Origin: Glomus cerebriforme
Lineage: Eukaryota > Glomeromycota > Glomeromycetes > Glomerales > Glomeraceae
Length of the DNA: 64,000 nucleotides
Reading direction: 5' to 3'
Assembly: GCA_003550305.1 (NCBI GenBank)
Contig: QKYT01000429.1
Location: 28,371 to 92,370 of the forward strand
Shown piece after piece: positions 33,684 to 58,589 of this stretch. Below the pieces are notes generated by a model. That model searched no databases. It was not told where the DNA came from and worked only from the letters and a program-made list of their open reading frames with translations. Both the position numbers and the translations under genes were made by a program. Every line of letters starts with the position of its first letter. Position 1 is the first letter of the stretch.

Positions 33684-34188
33684 AATGAAAAGTAAAAAAA
33701 TAATTTAGAGAGCGAATTAAAAGTCACACGGTCAAAACTGGTTAAATCATATAATTAATCATTAACCTAAATTTGGAAATGTATCCTTCAAAAAAGCTTT
33801 GTCCATACATCATTTCCCCCAGATATAGCAGATATTGGTCAAATCAAAAGGTTTATTTGTTTTTGTTTGGATAATGCATACGATAAGCCACAGGAAACCG
33901 ATTATTGACATGTGAGAAGTCAGTGATTCTGTAATTTGCAATTTTTGCATTACGATTAGTAATTTGGTAAACTATCACGTGGTTTTAGTCATTAGCAGAC
34001 ACGTGTTTGGTTTTTTAAATTTTAAGTTACACATACACAAATCTATAGAAGTTCATTCAAACTGTGTGCTCATTATATATAGACCGACTTGCGTTCTAAT
34101 ATCACGACTATATTTTTACGCGTCGTTTCGCATAATAAACAATTTAATTTTATTTTGAGTTGTAATTTGAATCGTGAATTTTGTTTTA
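33684..34188. promoter_or_regulatory. 505 bp divergent intergenic region upstream of SMG1
   Basis: Separates the start codons of the disordered-protein gene and SMG1, so both promoters lie here. It contains ATCACGTGG (33973) and AGACACGTGTTTGG (33996), two CACGTG E-box cores 25 nt apart, and TTTTTACGCGTCG (34111). These could be bHLH sites; that is inference. Confidence 0.4.
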
Positions 34189-47306
<13,118 letters not shown>

Positions 47307-47581
47307 TATCTAAATTAGCATTTGTTATTTATTATTTTTAAATCTTAGAGCATTAATTTAATAAATTTGAAATATTGAAATAATTAAATTCTGTTGAAAT
47401 ATATATGAATCTTGAGTCTTGGCCCAATCAATCATCTTGACTTTTCTATATGCAGATGCGTCTGTGGTTTGATCTTGTACACGACACGTAAATTTAGTGT
47501 AACTAAAGTACGTCATCTATAAATTGCGTTCATTTGATCGAATATTTCAACTTCCCTCGTTTTATATTTAATTTTGATATA

Positions 47582-48782
47582 ATGGTAGGCATTAGACATT
47601 TTGCTTTAAATAGAGTTGCAATTACTTAATTTATTTTTTTTTTAGTTCCGCAACCAATACGATAATGATATTTCGACTTGGAGTCCCCAAGGTCGTATTC
47701 ATCAAATTGAATACGCTTTAGAAGCGGTAAAACAAGGATCGGCTGCAGTTGGTTTAAGATCAAATACTCATGCTATCTTATTAGCGTTGAAGGTAAAACA
47801 CTAAATGAGTTTAAAAAAAATGATTTTTTTATGTTGCTATAATTTCATTGTTGCAATATTTGTTATTAGAGATCTTCTGGTGAATTGGCCTCTTATCAAA
47901 AGAAACTAATTCGTATCGATGATCATTTGGGGGTTGCTATTGCAGGGCTCACTTCTGATGCACGCGTACTAAGGTGAGAACATTATTATCTAAATTGTAA
48001 ATCAAAATTAATCCTTTATAACTTTGTATTTAATTTTGATAAATAGTAACTTTATGCGAACAGAGGCAATGAAGTCGAAAATGATTTTTAATCGACCATT
48101 ACCAATTTTCCGCATTGTTTCAGCGATTGGAGATAGTATGTTAAGGCTTATTTTATTTTTATTTTACCTCGTATAGATAGATTATTTACGTTAATCTTAT
48201 GTACAGAGGCACAAGTAAACACACAGATTTATGGTCGTCGACCTTATGGTGTTGGTCTTTTGGTTGCTGGATATGATGTGAGATAGCATTATTTTTTAAT
48301 TATGTAATTTGAAGTAAATCTATATTTATGATTTCTCTTTGTTTGGTTATATTAGGAGACTGGTCCACATTTGTATGAATGTGCTCCTTCTGGAAATTTC
48401 TTCGAATATTATGCCATGTCAATTGGTGCTAGATCACAGTCAGCAAAGACATACTTAGAAAAGCATTATGAGAGTTTTGCAGACGGTAAATAATTATATA
48501 TGATTTAATCTTATGAAAAAATAATTTTATTTCATGATACTTATTTGAATTTTTAAATAAAAAGCTTCATTAGAAGATCTTGTACAACATGGACTTAATG
48601 CACTTCGTGATACTTTACAACAAGATAAAGAACTTAGTACTCTCAATTGTTCTATTGGAATAGTTGGAGCTGATCAAAAATTTCAAATTGTTGAAGGAGA
48701 TGCTTTACAAGCTTATTTAAATTTACTGGATGCAGGTGCCCAAGAAGATCAAGGACAAGCACCAATGGAAACTGAAGATTAA
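47582..48782 (+). CDS. PSMA1: 20S proteasome subunit alpha-6 (PSMA1/Pre5 type)
   Basis: Seven exons give 253 residues: 47582-47584, 47646-47792, 47870-47973, 48047-48135, 48207-48277, 48356-48485 and 48565-48782. The first coding exon is only the ATG; the next begins [24 protein letters not shown]. This is the N-terminal alpha-subunit signature, whose helix gates the 20S pore. Other alpha-6 features are [47 protein letters not shown] and a charged C-terminus. Length matches the family (about 235-265). It sits in the outer heptameric ring and has no peptidase activity. Any other start would lose the invariant initial Met-Phe-Arg-Asn. Confidence 0.95.
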
Positions 48783-49396
48783 CAAAATAAAATAAAATGG
48801 TGATTGAACTGAAACAATTTTTTATACTGAATTATCGATTGTAAAATATATAATTATTTTTTTTTTATTAATAAAAAAAATATTATAAAATTTCAGTTTA
48901 TATAAGTTTATAAATATTTTTTAACAATAAAATCATCAAAATTTTCATATGACGTAATTGCTTTATGTGTAATACAAGATTTCGGTTCAATTTTTTAATC
49001 TACTTTGAAACGAAAGAAAAACTTTTAAATATACAATTCACGATCAATCCCATACTATTGCTAACCTAAGGTGTGTTATATTACGAATACTACGAATAGT
49101 TATTGTCAATGAATTTATTCATTTATTTATATTTTTTTTTATTTTTTTTTTTCCTGACACTTTTGATCATTTGTATTTAAAAAAGACTTAGTTCGAACTT
49201 CCCTTTTTTACTTTTAGGTTTCTTACTTCACAAAGGGTGAATCTATAGAATACTTTTATACTAATTCCGCTATTTTTTTTCTTGTGGTTGGATTAGTTAT
49301 TTTTATTAGTATTAACATGTGATGTTACACCGATCTACTGTACATGACGTGATGAATATAATAATCTGCAATTTTTATTTTACTAAGCATATAAAA
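48783..49396. other. intergenic region upstream of the HDAC gene
   Basis: 614 bp between the proteasome gene and the HDAC start, same strand. Contains T-rich tracts (49127-49153, 49204-49210, 49274-49281) and no gene. The ATG chosen for the HDAC, 49397, follows ATAAAA. Confidence 0.45.
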
Positions 49397-50851
49397 ATGA
49401 ACTCTTCCACTTTTCTTCCGGGAAATAATGATAAAACTATTTGGTCTCAATCAGCGACTTTTCATATACAACCACATTCTAAACAAAAGGTTGCTTATTT
49501 TCATCATAAAGACGTTGGAAACTTTCACTTTGGTGTAAGTTATCTGGACTTTTTTTTCAATTTCTGGTTTGTTACTGTTGATTTTCTAAATAATCTTTTA
49601 TAAAAAAGGTGCAACATCCAATGAAACCTCATCGTTTGACTTTAACGAATAATTTGGTTATGAGCTATGGTTTACATGAAAAAATGACGGTTTATTGTCC
49701 ACCTAAAGCGACCGATGATGAATTAATGGAATTTCATGAAACAGATTATATAAATTTCTTAAAAAAAGTAACACCAGAAAATTCTGAAGAATTTCCTAAA
49801 TTCAACATAAATGAGGATTGTCCAATATTTGAAGGATTGTATAATTTTTGTCAGATATACGCAGGCGCTTCAATAGCCGCGGCACATCAATTAGCATCAG
49901 ATGGAGCTGATATATGTATTAATTGGAGTGGAGGATTACATCATGCAAGGAGATTTGAAGCTTCAGGATTTTGTTTCGTGAATGATGTAGTTTTGGCAAT
50001 TCAGCATTTATTAAGGTTTGTAAAAAATGGGTTGTTTTTTTTGTTTTAATTATTTATATATTTCACTTAAATGATTTGTCGTTAAAAGGTTTTATCCTCG
50101 TGTTTTGTATATCGATATCGACATACATCATGGTGATGGTGTACAAGAAGCATTTTACGCTACAGATCGAGTTATGACAGTATCGTTTCACAAATATAAT
50201 GCCAGCTTTTTCCCTAGAACTGGAAATATGAGCGAAATTGGTTGTGGATTAGGCAAATTCTTTTGTCTTAATGTACCCCTCAAAGATGGAATTGATGATG
50301 ATAGCTATGTTTCCTTATTTAAGGATGTTATATCAGATGTAAGAGATCATTATCAGCCAAGTGTTATTGTTTTACAATGTGGAGCAGATTCTCTTGGAAA
50401 AGATATATTAGGAGGTTTTAATATGAGTATTAAAGCCCATGGAGAATGTGTAAAATTTATAAAAAGTTGTCATATTCCTTTGTTAGTTCTTGGAGGTGGC
50501 GGATATAGAATTCCTAATGTAGCAAGATGTTGGACTTATGAAACTGGAATCTTGCTTGATGCTGAATTACAGTCTGAATTACCAGAAAGAACTCCCTATT
50601 ATAACTACTTCGGCCCAGATTTTTCATTACATCCACCACTTGTAAGAAGAATGTATAATTTTAATACAAAAAGTGAATTACAAAAAATTCCTCAACAAGT
50701 TCATGAATTATTGAGATTTTTAGATGGAGCTCCAAGTGTTCAAATGCAAGAACTTCCGGGAGATTTACAATTTATTTTAGATGAATCTGATAAGGAATTA
50801 AGAGATTCAAGGAAAGATCAGACTATTGATATTAGACGTAGAAAACGATGA
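49397..50851 (+). CDS. class I histone deacetylase, HDAC3/Hos2 type
   Basis: Three exons, 49397-49534, 49609-50015 and 50089-50851, give 435 residues. The deacetylase domain includes [48 protein letters not shown] (catalytic His pair near 156), [18 protein letters not shown] (zinc Asp/His near 193-196), [17 protein letters not shown] and the [18 protein letters not shown] loop. All catalytic residues are present. The tail [15 protein letters not shown] suits HDAC3/Hos2. The zinc-dependent enzyme removes acetyl groups from histone lysines in Set3/SMRT-like co-repressor complexes (family knowledge). The frame ends at RRRKR just before a downstream acidic segment in another frame that resembles the HDAC3 C-terminus, so the annotated 3' end may be wrong. 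Confidence 0.93.
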
Positions 50852-50922
50852 TAATGAATATTTTGATGGTGATAGTGATAACAATAATGATGATCAAATT
50901 AATGATGTTGATTTAAATTAAC
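50832..50922 (+). other. out-of-frame acidic tail resembling the HDAC3 C-terminus
   Basis: In the +1 frame relative to the HDAC ORF, and open through its stop, the sequence reads [20 protein letters not shown] and then QINDVDLN and a stop at 50920-50922. NEYFDGD followed by an Asp/Asn-rich end is the pattern seen at the C-terminus of HDAC3 proteins. It overlaps the last 20 bases of the annotated ORF. No convincing intron fits the space. Confidence 0.55.
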
Positions 50923-51274
50923 TGAGGTAAATTAATTTGTTTTTTTTAATAATATTTGTATTTTTTAATGCGTGATATGCGTGATATATATCTACTAATC
51001 TTATTCAGGTTGAAAGTTAGTATTTATTTGAACATTGATGTCTGAGTTAGTTGAAAGATATTGTATTTCAATTTCAATCTTCAATTGAGATTTTATTGAC
51101 TTTAATTTTCGTTATATGTAAAAAAGGAATGCAATTAAATGCAACGTCACGTAAATCATTTATAATGAATAAATAAATTAAAAACGTTTATACGAAGTCA
51201 TGTGAGTGAAAATGGGTTTTACATTCACGTGATATGCACATATTGATTGTTACGAACAAAAATTATTGTTAATA
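50923..51274. other. intergenic region upstream of TRM1
   Basis: AT-rich spacer with a GCGTGATAT direct duplication at 50970-50988 and a TTCACGTGATATGCAC word at 51223-51238. No gene seen. Confidence 0.4.
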
Positions 51275-53776
51275 ATGTTATCTACAAAACTGAATTATAA
51301 GTTTTTGCACAGTTTTTATAGAATTAATAAAAGAACGAATCGCTATAAATTATATTTTTCAACAAATATTAAACCATTAAATAGTTCATTTTATATTAAA
51401 GAAACAATGTCTTCTAATATCGATATCGAAAAATTCAGCATTATTACAGAAGGGAAAGCTAGTATATTATTTCCAAAAGATAATGCAGTATTCTATAATA
51501 AAGTACAACAATTTAATAGGGATATGTCGGTTGCAGCTATAAGAACTTGGAGCGAAATTTTTTTAGAAGAGAGAGAGAAAAAAGCTCGTAAAAAACAAGA
51601 AACTGGCACATCGATAGCACAGTCAAAGACCAGTTCTTTTACTATATTGGAGGCATTGGCAGCAAGTGGATTACGATCGATTCGTTATGCTAAAGAAGTA
51701 CCCAACATTGATTATATAGTGGCTAATGATTTAGATGCTGATGCTGTTAGTTCAATCAATCAAAATGTAGAATATAATGGATTAAGCAAAGCATTAGTCA
51801 GAGCGAATCAAGATGATGCATGGTAAATTTTATACGAAAAGAATAGTTTATAAATATGAAAATTTGAAACAATTGAAGTTTATTAAAAATTATTTTCTTT
51901 ATTTATAGTTCATTTATGTATCGGCATTTGGCATATCATAATCGATTTGATGTTATCGACATTGATCCATATGGAACAGCTGCACCTTTCTTAGATGCGG
52001 CAGTACAGTCTGTGCAAAATGGAGGTAGGGTAAAATTTGAAACCATATACACATTTTTTCTTTGTTTGTTTCGAAACATTCCTTACTGAATGATAGATTA
52101 GGTCTACTTTGTATTACTTGCACCGATTTGGCTGTTCTTACTGGATCAACTTATCCCGAGAAATGGTAGAATTTTTTACTTAAAGTATAAATTTTATTCT
52201 TATCTGTCCTAATAACCTCTTTTATTTAAAATATATTATACATTAGTTATGCAAATTATGGATCGATGCCTATTAAGGGAGAATTTTGTCATGAAATGGT
52301 TGGTTATCTTATATATTGTATGTTAATGCAAAGATATTTTCCAATAAATAAACTATACAAATTAACTAAAAAAATAAATATATTATTAAAGGCTTTAAGA
52401 ATTCTTCTCCATACGTTATCAACATGTGCCGCAAGATATCAAAGACAAATAATTCCTTTGGTATCATGTAGTATAGATTTTTATATTAGGATATTTGTTC
52501 GTGTTGTGATTTCAGCCGCTGAAGTAAAAAAAAATTGTTGGTAAGCAAAAGGGAAAGAACCAAAAGTTCCTTTATACTATCAAAATATGCTAATATCCTT
52601 TTTTTTCGTTACTAGTAAGACATCACATGTTTATGTTTGTACAGGTTGTAAATCATTTTATTTACAACCATTAGCTAAATTGAAAGAAAACAATTCCTTT
52701 GTACCTATGGTTGGGCCTGTTGTTAATAGTAATTGTGAACATTGTGGAAATAAATTTCATGTAATTATAACAAAAATGGTTTGTTTCATTTTAATTCTGA
52801 GTATTTACATTAAAATTTTTCGTTTAAATAATTAGGTTGGAGGTCCTATATGGAATTCTTCTATACATGATAAAGAATTTGTTCAAAAAATGCTTACACA
52901 TGTAAAAGAGTCAAATACGGATGTGTATGGAACTCATTCACGTATGTTAGGAATGTTAACAGTAATTTCAGAGGTAAATATAGAACTAAAATATGAAAAT
53001 TATCAAATTTGTCTCTAACTTCTATTATTTTAAAATAGGAAATTGAAGTTCCTCTCTTTCATAGTATTTCAGTACTTTCAAGTAAATTGAATTGTACAAA
53101 TCCATCGCTAAAGCAATTTTGGTAAATAAGAATTCTAATAATTATATTTTAAACTTTGTTAAATGGAAAATTTTTGTTAATAACTTTTGTAGTTCTGCAC
53201 TGTTGAATAAAGGTTATAAAGTATCAGCATCGCATGCAATGGCAGGTTCAGTAAAAACAGATGCTCCAATGAATGTAATTTGGGATGTAATGAGATCATG
53301 GGTAAGTATATTTTATTGATCTAGCTTAATATTACCCTTAGAGTCGATTATTGAAGGAATTTTTGTAGGAAAAACTTCATCCTGTCAAAATGAAAAATAT
53401 TACAGAAAATTCACCTGCAAGAAAGTTATTAGCAGTTGAACCAAGGTTTGCATTTGAGATAAAATTAGTCCCTCTTTATGATAATTAATTAAAATATTTT
53501 ACTTATAGCTTTATTGCAGATTTTAAAATACATAAAGATGCTGAGCCGCCTTCAAGAAAAATAAAGTTGGTAAGATATCAACAAAATCCAGAAAAGAACT
53601 GGGGTCCTAAACCTAGGGCTTCTGGAAAACGTAAAACGTAAGTAAGATATAATCGTTTTTTTTTCACATTAAGATAATATATTAATATTGCTATTATTTA
53701 TTTATAAAGCAAAGAAGTTGATAATTCAGAGCAACATGCTAAAAAACTCGCGACTGATCTGAATTTACCATTGTAA
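51275..53776 (+). CDS. TRM1: tRNA (guanine-26,N2-N2) dimethyltransferase Trm1
   Basis: Twelve exons give 558 residues: 51275-51822, 51909-52024, 52102-52165, 52247-52298, 52392-52540, 52616-52760, 52836-52973, 53039-53121, 53193-53301, 53369-53445, 53509-53637 and 53710-53776. The protein begins with a basic, Ser/Tyr-rich leader (residues 1-44) suited to mitochondrial import. An in-frame second ATG at 51407 starts directly before the conserved EGKASILFP...[14 protein letters not shown]. The SAM fold shows [18 protein letters not shown] (about 127-144) and the NPPY-like [11 protein letters not shown] (about 198-208). Cys pairs VCTGC and CEHCG (about 318-350) form the Trm1 zinc region. [14 protein letters not shown] lies near the C-terminus. 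It dimethylates G26 of tRNAs. Mutually exclusive AUG use gives mitochondrial and nuclear forms in yeast. Confidence 0.93.
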
Positions 53777-54477
53777 AATAATATATATTTGTGCTAATTG
53801 CAGTATAAATAAGTTCAATTTCCTCAGTTATTAAAATAAAATATATAATATCTAACAATAAAATTAAGGTAATGTGATTTGCGGAATTTATTACGGTAGA
53901 TAAAGAATTACGATAGGATTTACAAAAAGAAATTAAAAACTTAACTAGAAATTTGCAGTTCAAGATAAAAAAAAAAATCAAAAGCTAATGAAACAGACCG
54001 TTAAGTAAATATCATGATTTACGATTGGTCCCAGGTTTTTATTAGAAGAATTTAATGATTGATGGTTATGGTGAAAATTATTGCTGCTGAAAAAAAGTAT
54101 TAATTTAATCAAAAACAACAGCACAAAAGTTGAAGATTAAAGACTATTTTAGAAGACTTTGACTTATCACCAGCAGAATTTAGTTTTGGAAAAGTTGGAA
54201 GGCCCGATGATTTACTTTGCCATATTAGTACAAACTGACAAAGTAATAATAATTGTATCTTATACATCATGTTTTGGCATATTTATATAATAAAGCGTGT
54301 ATATCTTGATACGTTTTAATATAATAGAGTTTTAAACACCATAATAAAAAATTAGCTCGACGATATTTAATGTTTATTATTCTAAATGATGCATTGAATT
54401 ATTCTAGTAATACTTTATCATCTTTTATAGTTAAAAACTAATATTCTTATTGTTCTTATTATTAGTAATAATATAAA
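53777..54477. other. convergent intergenic region with possible coding relic
   Basis: 3' ends of TRM1 and the JMJD6 gene. Within it, about 54146-54238 (+) reads LEDFDLSPAEFSFGKVGRPD and continues DLLCHISTN to a stop. This has unusually non-repetitive, protein-like composition for an AT-rich spacer, but a stop lies shortly upstream and no exon partner was found. It may be a relic of a duplicated gene. Confidence 0.35.
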
Positions 54478-56404
54478 CTATATTCTTCTTTTCTTTTCTC
54501 TAACTACGTTAGCATTTTTATCATTATTGCTTTTTCCTTTACTTCCAATAACTCTAATGTATTGTTCTCTCTGGTTACGTCTTTCAGGTTTTTCTTTTAT
54601 GGTTTTTCTCTTTCTTTTCATCTTACAATTATAACAACAACATTCTCCATCACTACCTTCTGTCTCACTTTGAGTTTCGCTCACTTCCAATTCATAATCA
54701 TCAACAAATGAATTACTGCCAGAACTAGATGAAGAACTACTACTACTACTACTACTTTCAAAAAAAGCAGGAACTGTATCCAAAACTTTAATTTTATTCA
54801 CCAGGTTCATATAAAATTCTTTGTCATGTCTCGTACCTCCAATATTAGATAATTTAATAAGTTTGTTTAAGAGTTTTTGTGCAAGTTTTGGACGCGCATT
54901 TCTTGTACGCAGCCAAACATGCTCAATTGAAGTCGGTGAACAAAAATTCTGAGTGACGGCTATAGTAAAATCTATTACATTAAAAAAAAAATTAATATCG
55001 AAAATATTACGTATTTATATAACTATAATATTCTAAACTTTACCCAGGTTCATGACCACGTGATACCATCCTCCTGGAACGTACATAGTTTCGCCGGGTT
55101 TTTGCAACACCTGAACCATTCCAAATTTTTCAGCATAACTCTTCTCTTGGCCTTTATGAACTTTAACTAAAATGGGAAAAACACGAGTAAACCATGATAC
55201 AGCCTCATGATCCAAACCTTCCATTTTTGGATCAATTATTTTACGAGGTGTTGAAGGGGGAAAAAGACACCACCTTTTGTGTCCAACTAATAGAGTATTC
55301 CAAGCGGATGTACCTAATGGATCAAAATGCATCCTAAGAAAATGAAAACAATTTAATAGTATTATATATTCAAAAGACTAAATACATCAAATTGGATAAA
55401 TTAAAAATAAAATATTTACCCAGTACCACTTCTTTCACTGCCAAGAACAAACCAGCGATATGGTGGCCGCTTTTCGCCTGTAAAACGAAAAAGATCATCG
55501 TCAAAATACTTGGGAACTTTATAATCTCTCAACAAGCATGGACGACGATAATGTTTCTTTGATGCTTCAGAAGATTTGTTTTGAGTTTCAAAAGTTTTTT
55601 TTTTTGTAGCAAATTGTATTGACTTTTTCAGCCTGCCAAAAGAAGAATCGAAAATGTATAAAGGACTATCGTCCCTAGTAGCTTCATTTTCTAAATAATG
55701 TAAGTAATATTTAAATTGCATCCGAACAGGATCTCCATTATCATCTTCACCGATTTTGAATCTGTAATCTTGAAAGTTTTTTAGAAGCGTCTTTTAAAAA
55801 AAGAGCCATTAACTATATAGTTCAAAAATTATCCAAGGAAATGGCTTCTTATAACTAGGAAAGAAAACAATTCTAACCTCTCTATTCCATTTAACCTCTG
55901 CTGGCCAATTTATTGTACACTCAGTAATGACAACTGGTAAACCAGGTTCTTCATATTTCTCGATAAATTCTTTTCGAGAAAATTTCGACTCCTCAATCCG
56001 AGGAACTTTATCCGCAGATAATGGTATCCAATAATCATTTTTAGCGTAACCACGCTTCGACCATTCAAAAATGTCCAATTCTAAATTTATACAACGGAAG
56101 AACATCAACATTTTCGTTTTTTTATGCATAAATATTTATAAATCAAACATATTTTTTCAGTTTTATTTTATACTTTATAACAAAATGTTTATTATATACT
56201 ACTTCAAGAAATTATTTGAAAGTAGTTTTATGATGACAGACCTGACCGAGCTCTAATTTTTACACTTTTTATTTTGCGTTCATACTTTTCAAGATCCAAA
56301 CTGACTAGTTCAACAACACGTTTTTCTTTTGGCTGATTATGTTTGGAACAATTAGCTTGGTTGTCTGTTCGTTCAGAAATATAAGAGTGAGTAGAAGGTG
56401 GCAT
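54478..56404 (-). CDS. JMJD6: JmjC-domain oxygenase, JMJD6 type
   Basis: Five minus-strand exons, 56404-56242, 56080-55878, 55790-55420, 55333-55044 and 54971-54478, give 506 residues. Key segments: [136 protein letters not shown]. The iron triad is H248-x-D250 and the His of GGWYHVV near 335. The order and wording are those of JMJD6. After the domain comes a poly-Ser run, an acidic stretch and a Lys/Arg-rich tail with a CCCYNC cluster; poly-Ser is also known from animal JMJD6. The family hydroxylates lysines of splicing factors in the nucleus; arginine demethylation is disputed. It shares a divergent promoter with VTA1. Confidence 0.92.
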
Positions 56405-56739
56405 GTTAAAAAAAAAAAGAAACCCTTAAAAAGGTGAAAACTACCAGACCAGTAATCAAAAAAAAAAAAAAAAAAAAAAAANAAAAAAAAAAAAAAAAAA
56501 AAAAAAATTTATTCGACGAGATCAATGATTTATAGTTTTTTTTGTAGCACAATATAAAGTGAAATAAACACAGCATATCTTTACCCCGCATTGAGTTATA
56601 TCAAAAAAGTAATAGTATATTTAACCAAGAGTTATCATGTGAAATTCGTGACTTCACTACCTTTCCATCAAAATTTCGATTTCTGTTTGTAATTGCACTC
56701 TGATTCAAATAGTTTACAGAACAATACTTTAAATACATT
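56405..56739. promoter_or_regulatory. 335 bp divergent promoter region with long poly-A tract
   Basis: Between the JMJD6 and VTA1 start codons. It contains an A homopolymer from about 56458 to 56507 with one N, a probable sequencing weak point. Promoter function is inferred only from the divergent layout. Confidence 0.4.
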
Positions 56740-58348
56740 ATGGATTCGCTTCCGCCACTTCCCGAAGAGTTGAAATTTATTAATCCAAACCTTCAACGAG
56801 CTCAAGAGACACGAAAAAGAGAGCCTGTAATATCTTATTATTGTAAGACCAATTCTTGTCGGATATGACTTATAGTAATATCAACTTTTTAACTCTATTT
56901 TTATTTCTAGGTAATTATCTTGCCGCAAAACTTGCTCTTGAAAAAGGAACAAAGAGCAAAGAGAGCAAAACTTTTCTCATCAAATTATTAGATATGCTCG
57001 AACAAGTAAATAAAAATAATTTTAATTTCTTTAATTTAAAATAAATCTTTTAATCGTTTGATTTGTTTTAAAAATGATTGTTAGGAAAAGAAAGATTTGG
57101 CGGACAATGAGGCTGTTACAGATGACCTTGTTGGTGAAGCATATGTAGATAATTTCTCACAGAAGGTCTTTACAATGGCAGATAATGAAGATAGAGCTGG
57201 CAAAGCTACAAGGTTCGTTTTTGTAATAAGTTGTTTATTGTTTTTGAAAATTTATCTTATGTTGAATTATTAAATATTTTTTTTTTTTTTTTTTTTTTTG
57301 TAGAAGTACAGCCAAAACTTTCTTAGCAGCATCCTTATATATGGAACTACTCAAAATATTTGGGGATATCAGTCCAGAAGTAGATGTTAATTTTAATGCT
57401 CAGCGGAATTATTTTGATAAAAATTTCTTATGATTTATTTGTATTAAATAGATTGAAAGGAAGATAAAATATGCAAAATGGAAGGCGGTTGATATAACGA
57501 AGGCATTGAAAGAAGGTCGAACACCTGTGCCTGGACCTCCTGGAGGTGAACCTGCTTTGCAACAGCAAGAATCCGAAGAAAATAATCAAAAATTTCCTGG
57601 TATCGACCAACTTCCTTCTGCTCAAACAACATCAGGTCCGACAACAATAGTGACAAATCCTCCTCCCTCTTCAGATAACGATCCATTCCCATTATTTCCA
57701 TCAGCACCAGTTCATAATAATTCTGTCCCGAATGTCCAAGATTTAGTATCTTCATTTGAACAAATTGATATTGGAAAACAAGTAGCACCACCTCTTCCAC
57801 CAAAAGTTAATGATTATGCTGGAAATAATATTAATATTTTCGATAACCAATTTAATCAGCAACCATCGCAACAACCACTGGCACCAGAAATTTCACCTCC
57901 ACCTAGTGCTAATTTTTATGATATGCATCAAAATTATCAGCAACCCTCTCCACCGCAGCCTCCCTCTACCTTACCGCACACAGGCTTCACAAATGATTAC
58001 GCACAACCTCATCATTTTCAACCACAACCATTACCTCAACCACCACCACCACCACAACCACCCCATAATTCATTCCTTCCTTCTCCACAAACATTATCTC
58101 AAAATTACATTCAACCGGCTAATCCTCCACTACATCAACAACCTTCATTTTCAGCACCTTTATCAAGTAATCAAAATTATAATATGCAGCCTTACCCTCA
58201 ACTACCAGCTGAAATCGATCCGGCTACAGTGGGAACTGTTCAGAAATATTGTAAATTTGCAAATAGCGCGTTAGATTACAATGATGTTAAAACGGCTGTT
58301 GATTATTTGAATAAGGCTCTTGAGGCATTGAAACCATACCACAAATAG
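56740..58348 (+). CDS. VTA1: Vta1/LIP5, Vps4 activator of the ESCRT pathway
   Basis: Five exons, 56740-56842, 56911-57005, 57085-57212, 57304-57379 and 57452-58348, give 432 residues. The N-terminal tandem-MIT region (about 1-165) has LKFINPNLQRAQETRKREPVISYYCNYLAAKLALE, then FSQKVFTMADNEDRAGKATRSTAKTFLAASLYMELL and IERKIKYAKWKAVDITKAL. The middle (about 170-370) is Pro/Gln/Asn-rich and disordered. The C-terminal VSL domain is EIDPATVGTVQKYCKFANSALDYNDVKTAVDYLNKALEALKP. Vta1 binds ESCRT-III tails through its N-terminus and stimulates the Vps4 ATPase through its C-terminus, driving multivesicular body sorting. It is longer than yeast (330) or human (307) because of the linker. The low-complexity linker opens a spurious long frame at 57810-58274. 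Confidence 0.93.
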
Positions 58349-58589
58349 CAACATATTTATGTTAGAATTAATAAATGAAAATAATGTATAAAATATATAT
58401 GTAACAAAGGATAGATATGATGGATTGTTTATTATTTTTTTGCGAAAGGTACCTTCACGTGATATTAAATAAAATAAATAAAATAAATTTTTAATACAAC
58501 AAAAGGAAAAAAAGGTTCCTCGTGATTCTATCTATCTAATCTATCTATGAAAAAAAGAATGCGGTTTATAATCTATTTTTATATATTGT
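58349..58589. other. convergent intergenic region, VTA1 / chitin synthase
   Basis: 241 bp of 3' flank for both genes. Contains AAATAAAATAAATAAAATAA at 58467-58490 and CTATCTATCTAATCTATCTA at 58528-58547, a short tetranucleotide run. Otherwise unremarkable. Confidence 0.4.

Noticed and set aside
50838..50932. Intron from GTAGAA at 50838 to remove the end of the HDAC frame
   Set aside because: It would excise the acidic segment that resembles the HDAC3 tail, and the following sequence encodes nothing recognisable.
57810..58274. 154-residue His/Leu/Ile-rich frame
   Set aside because: Shadow of the Pro/Gln-rich linker of VTA1 in another frame.
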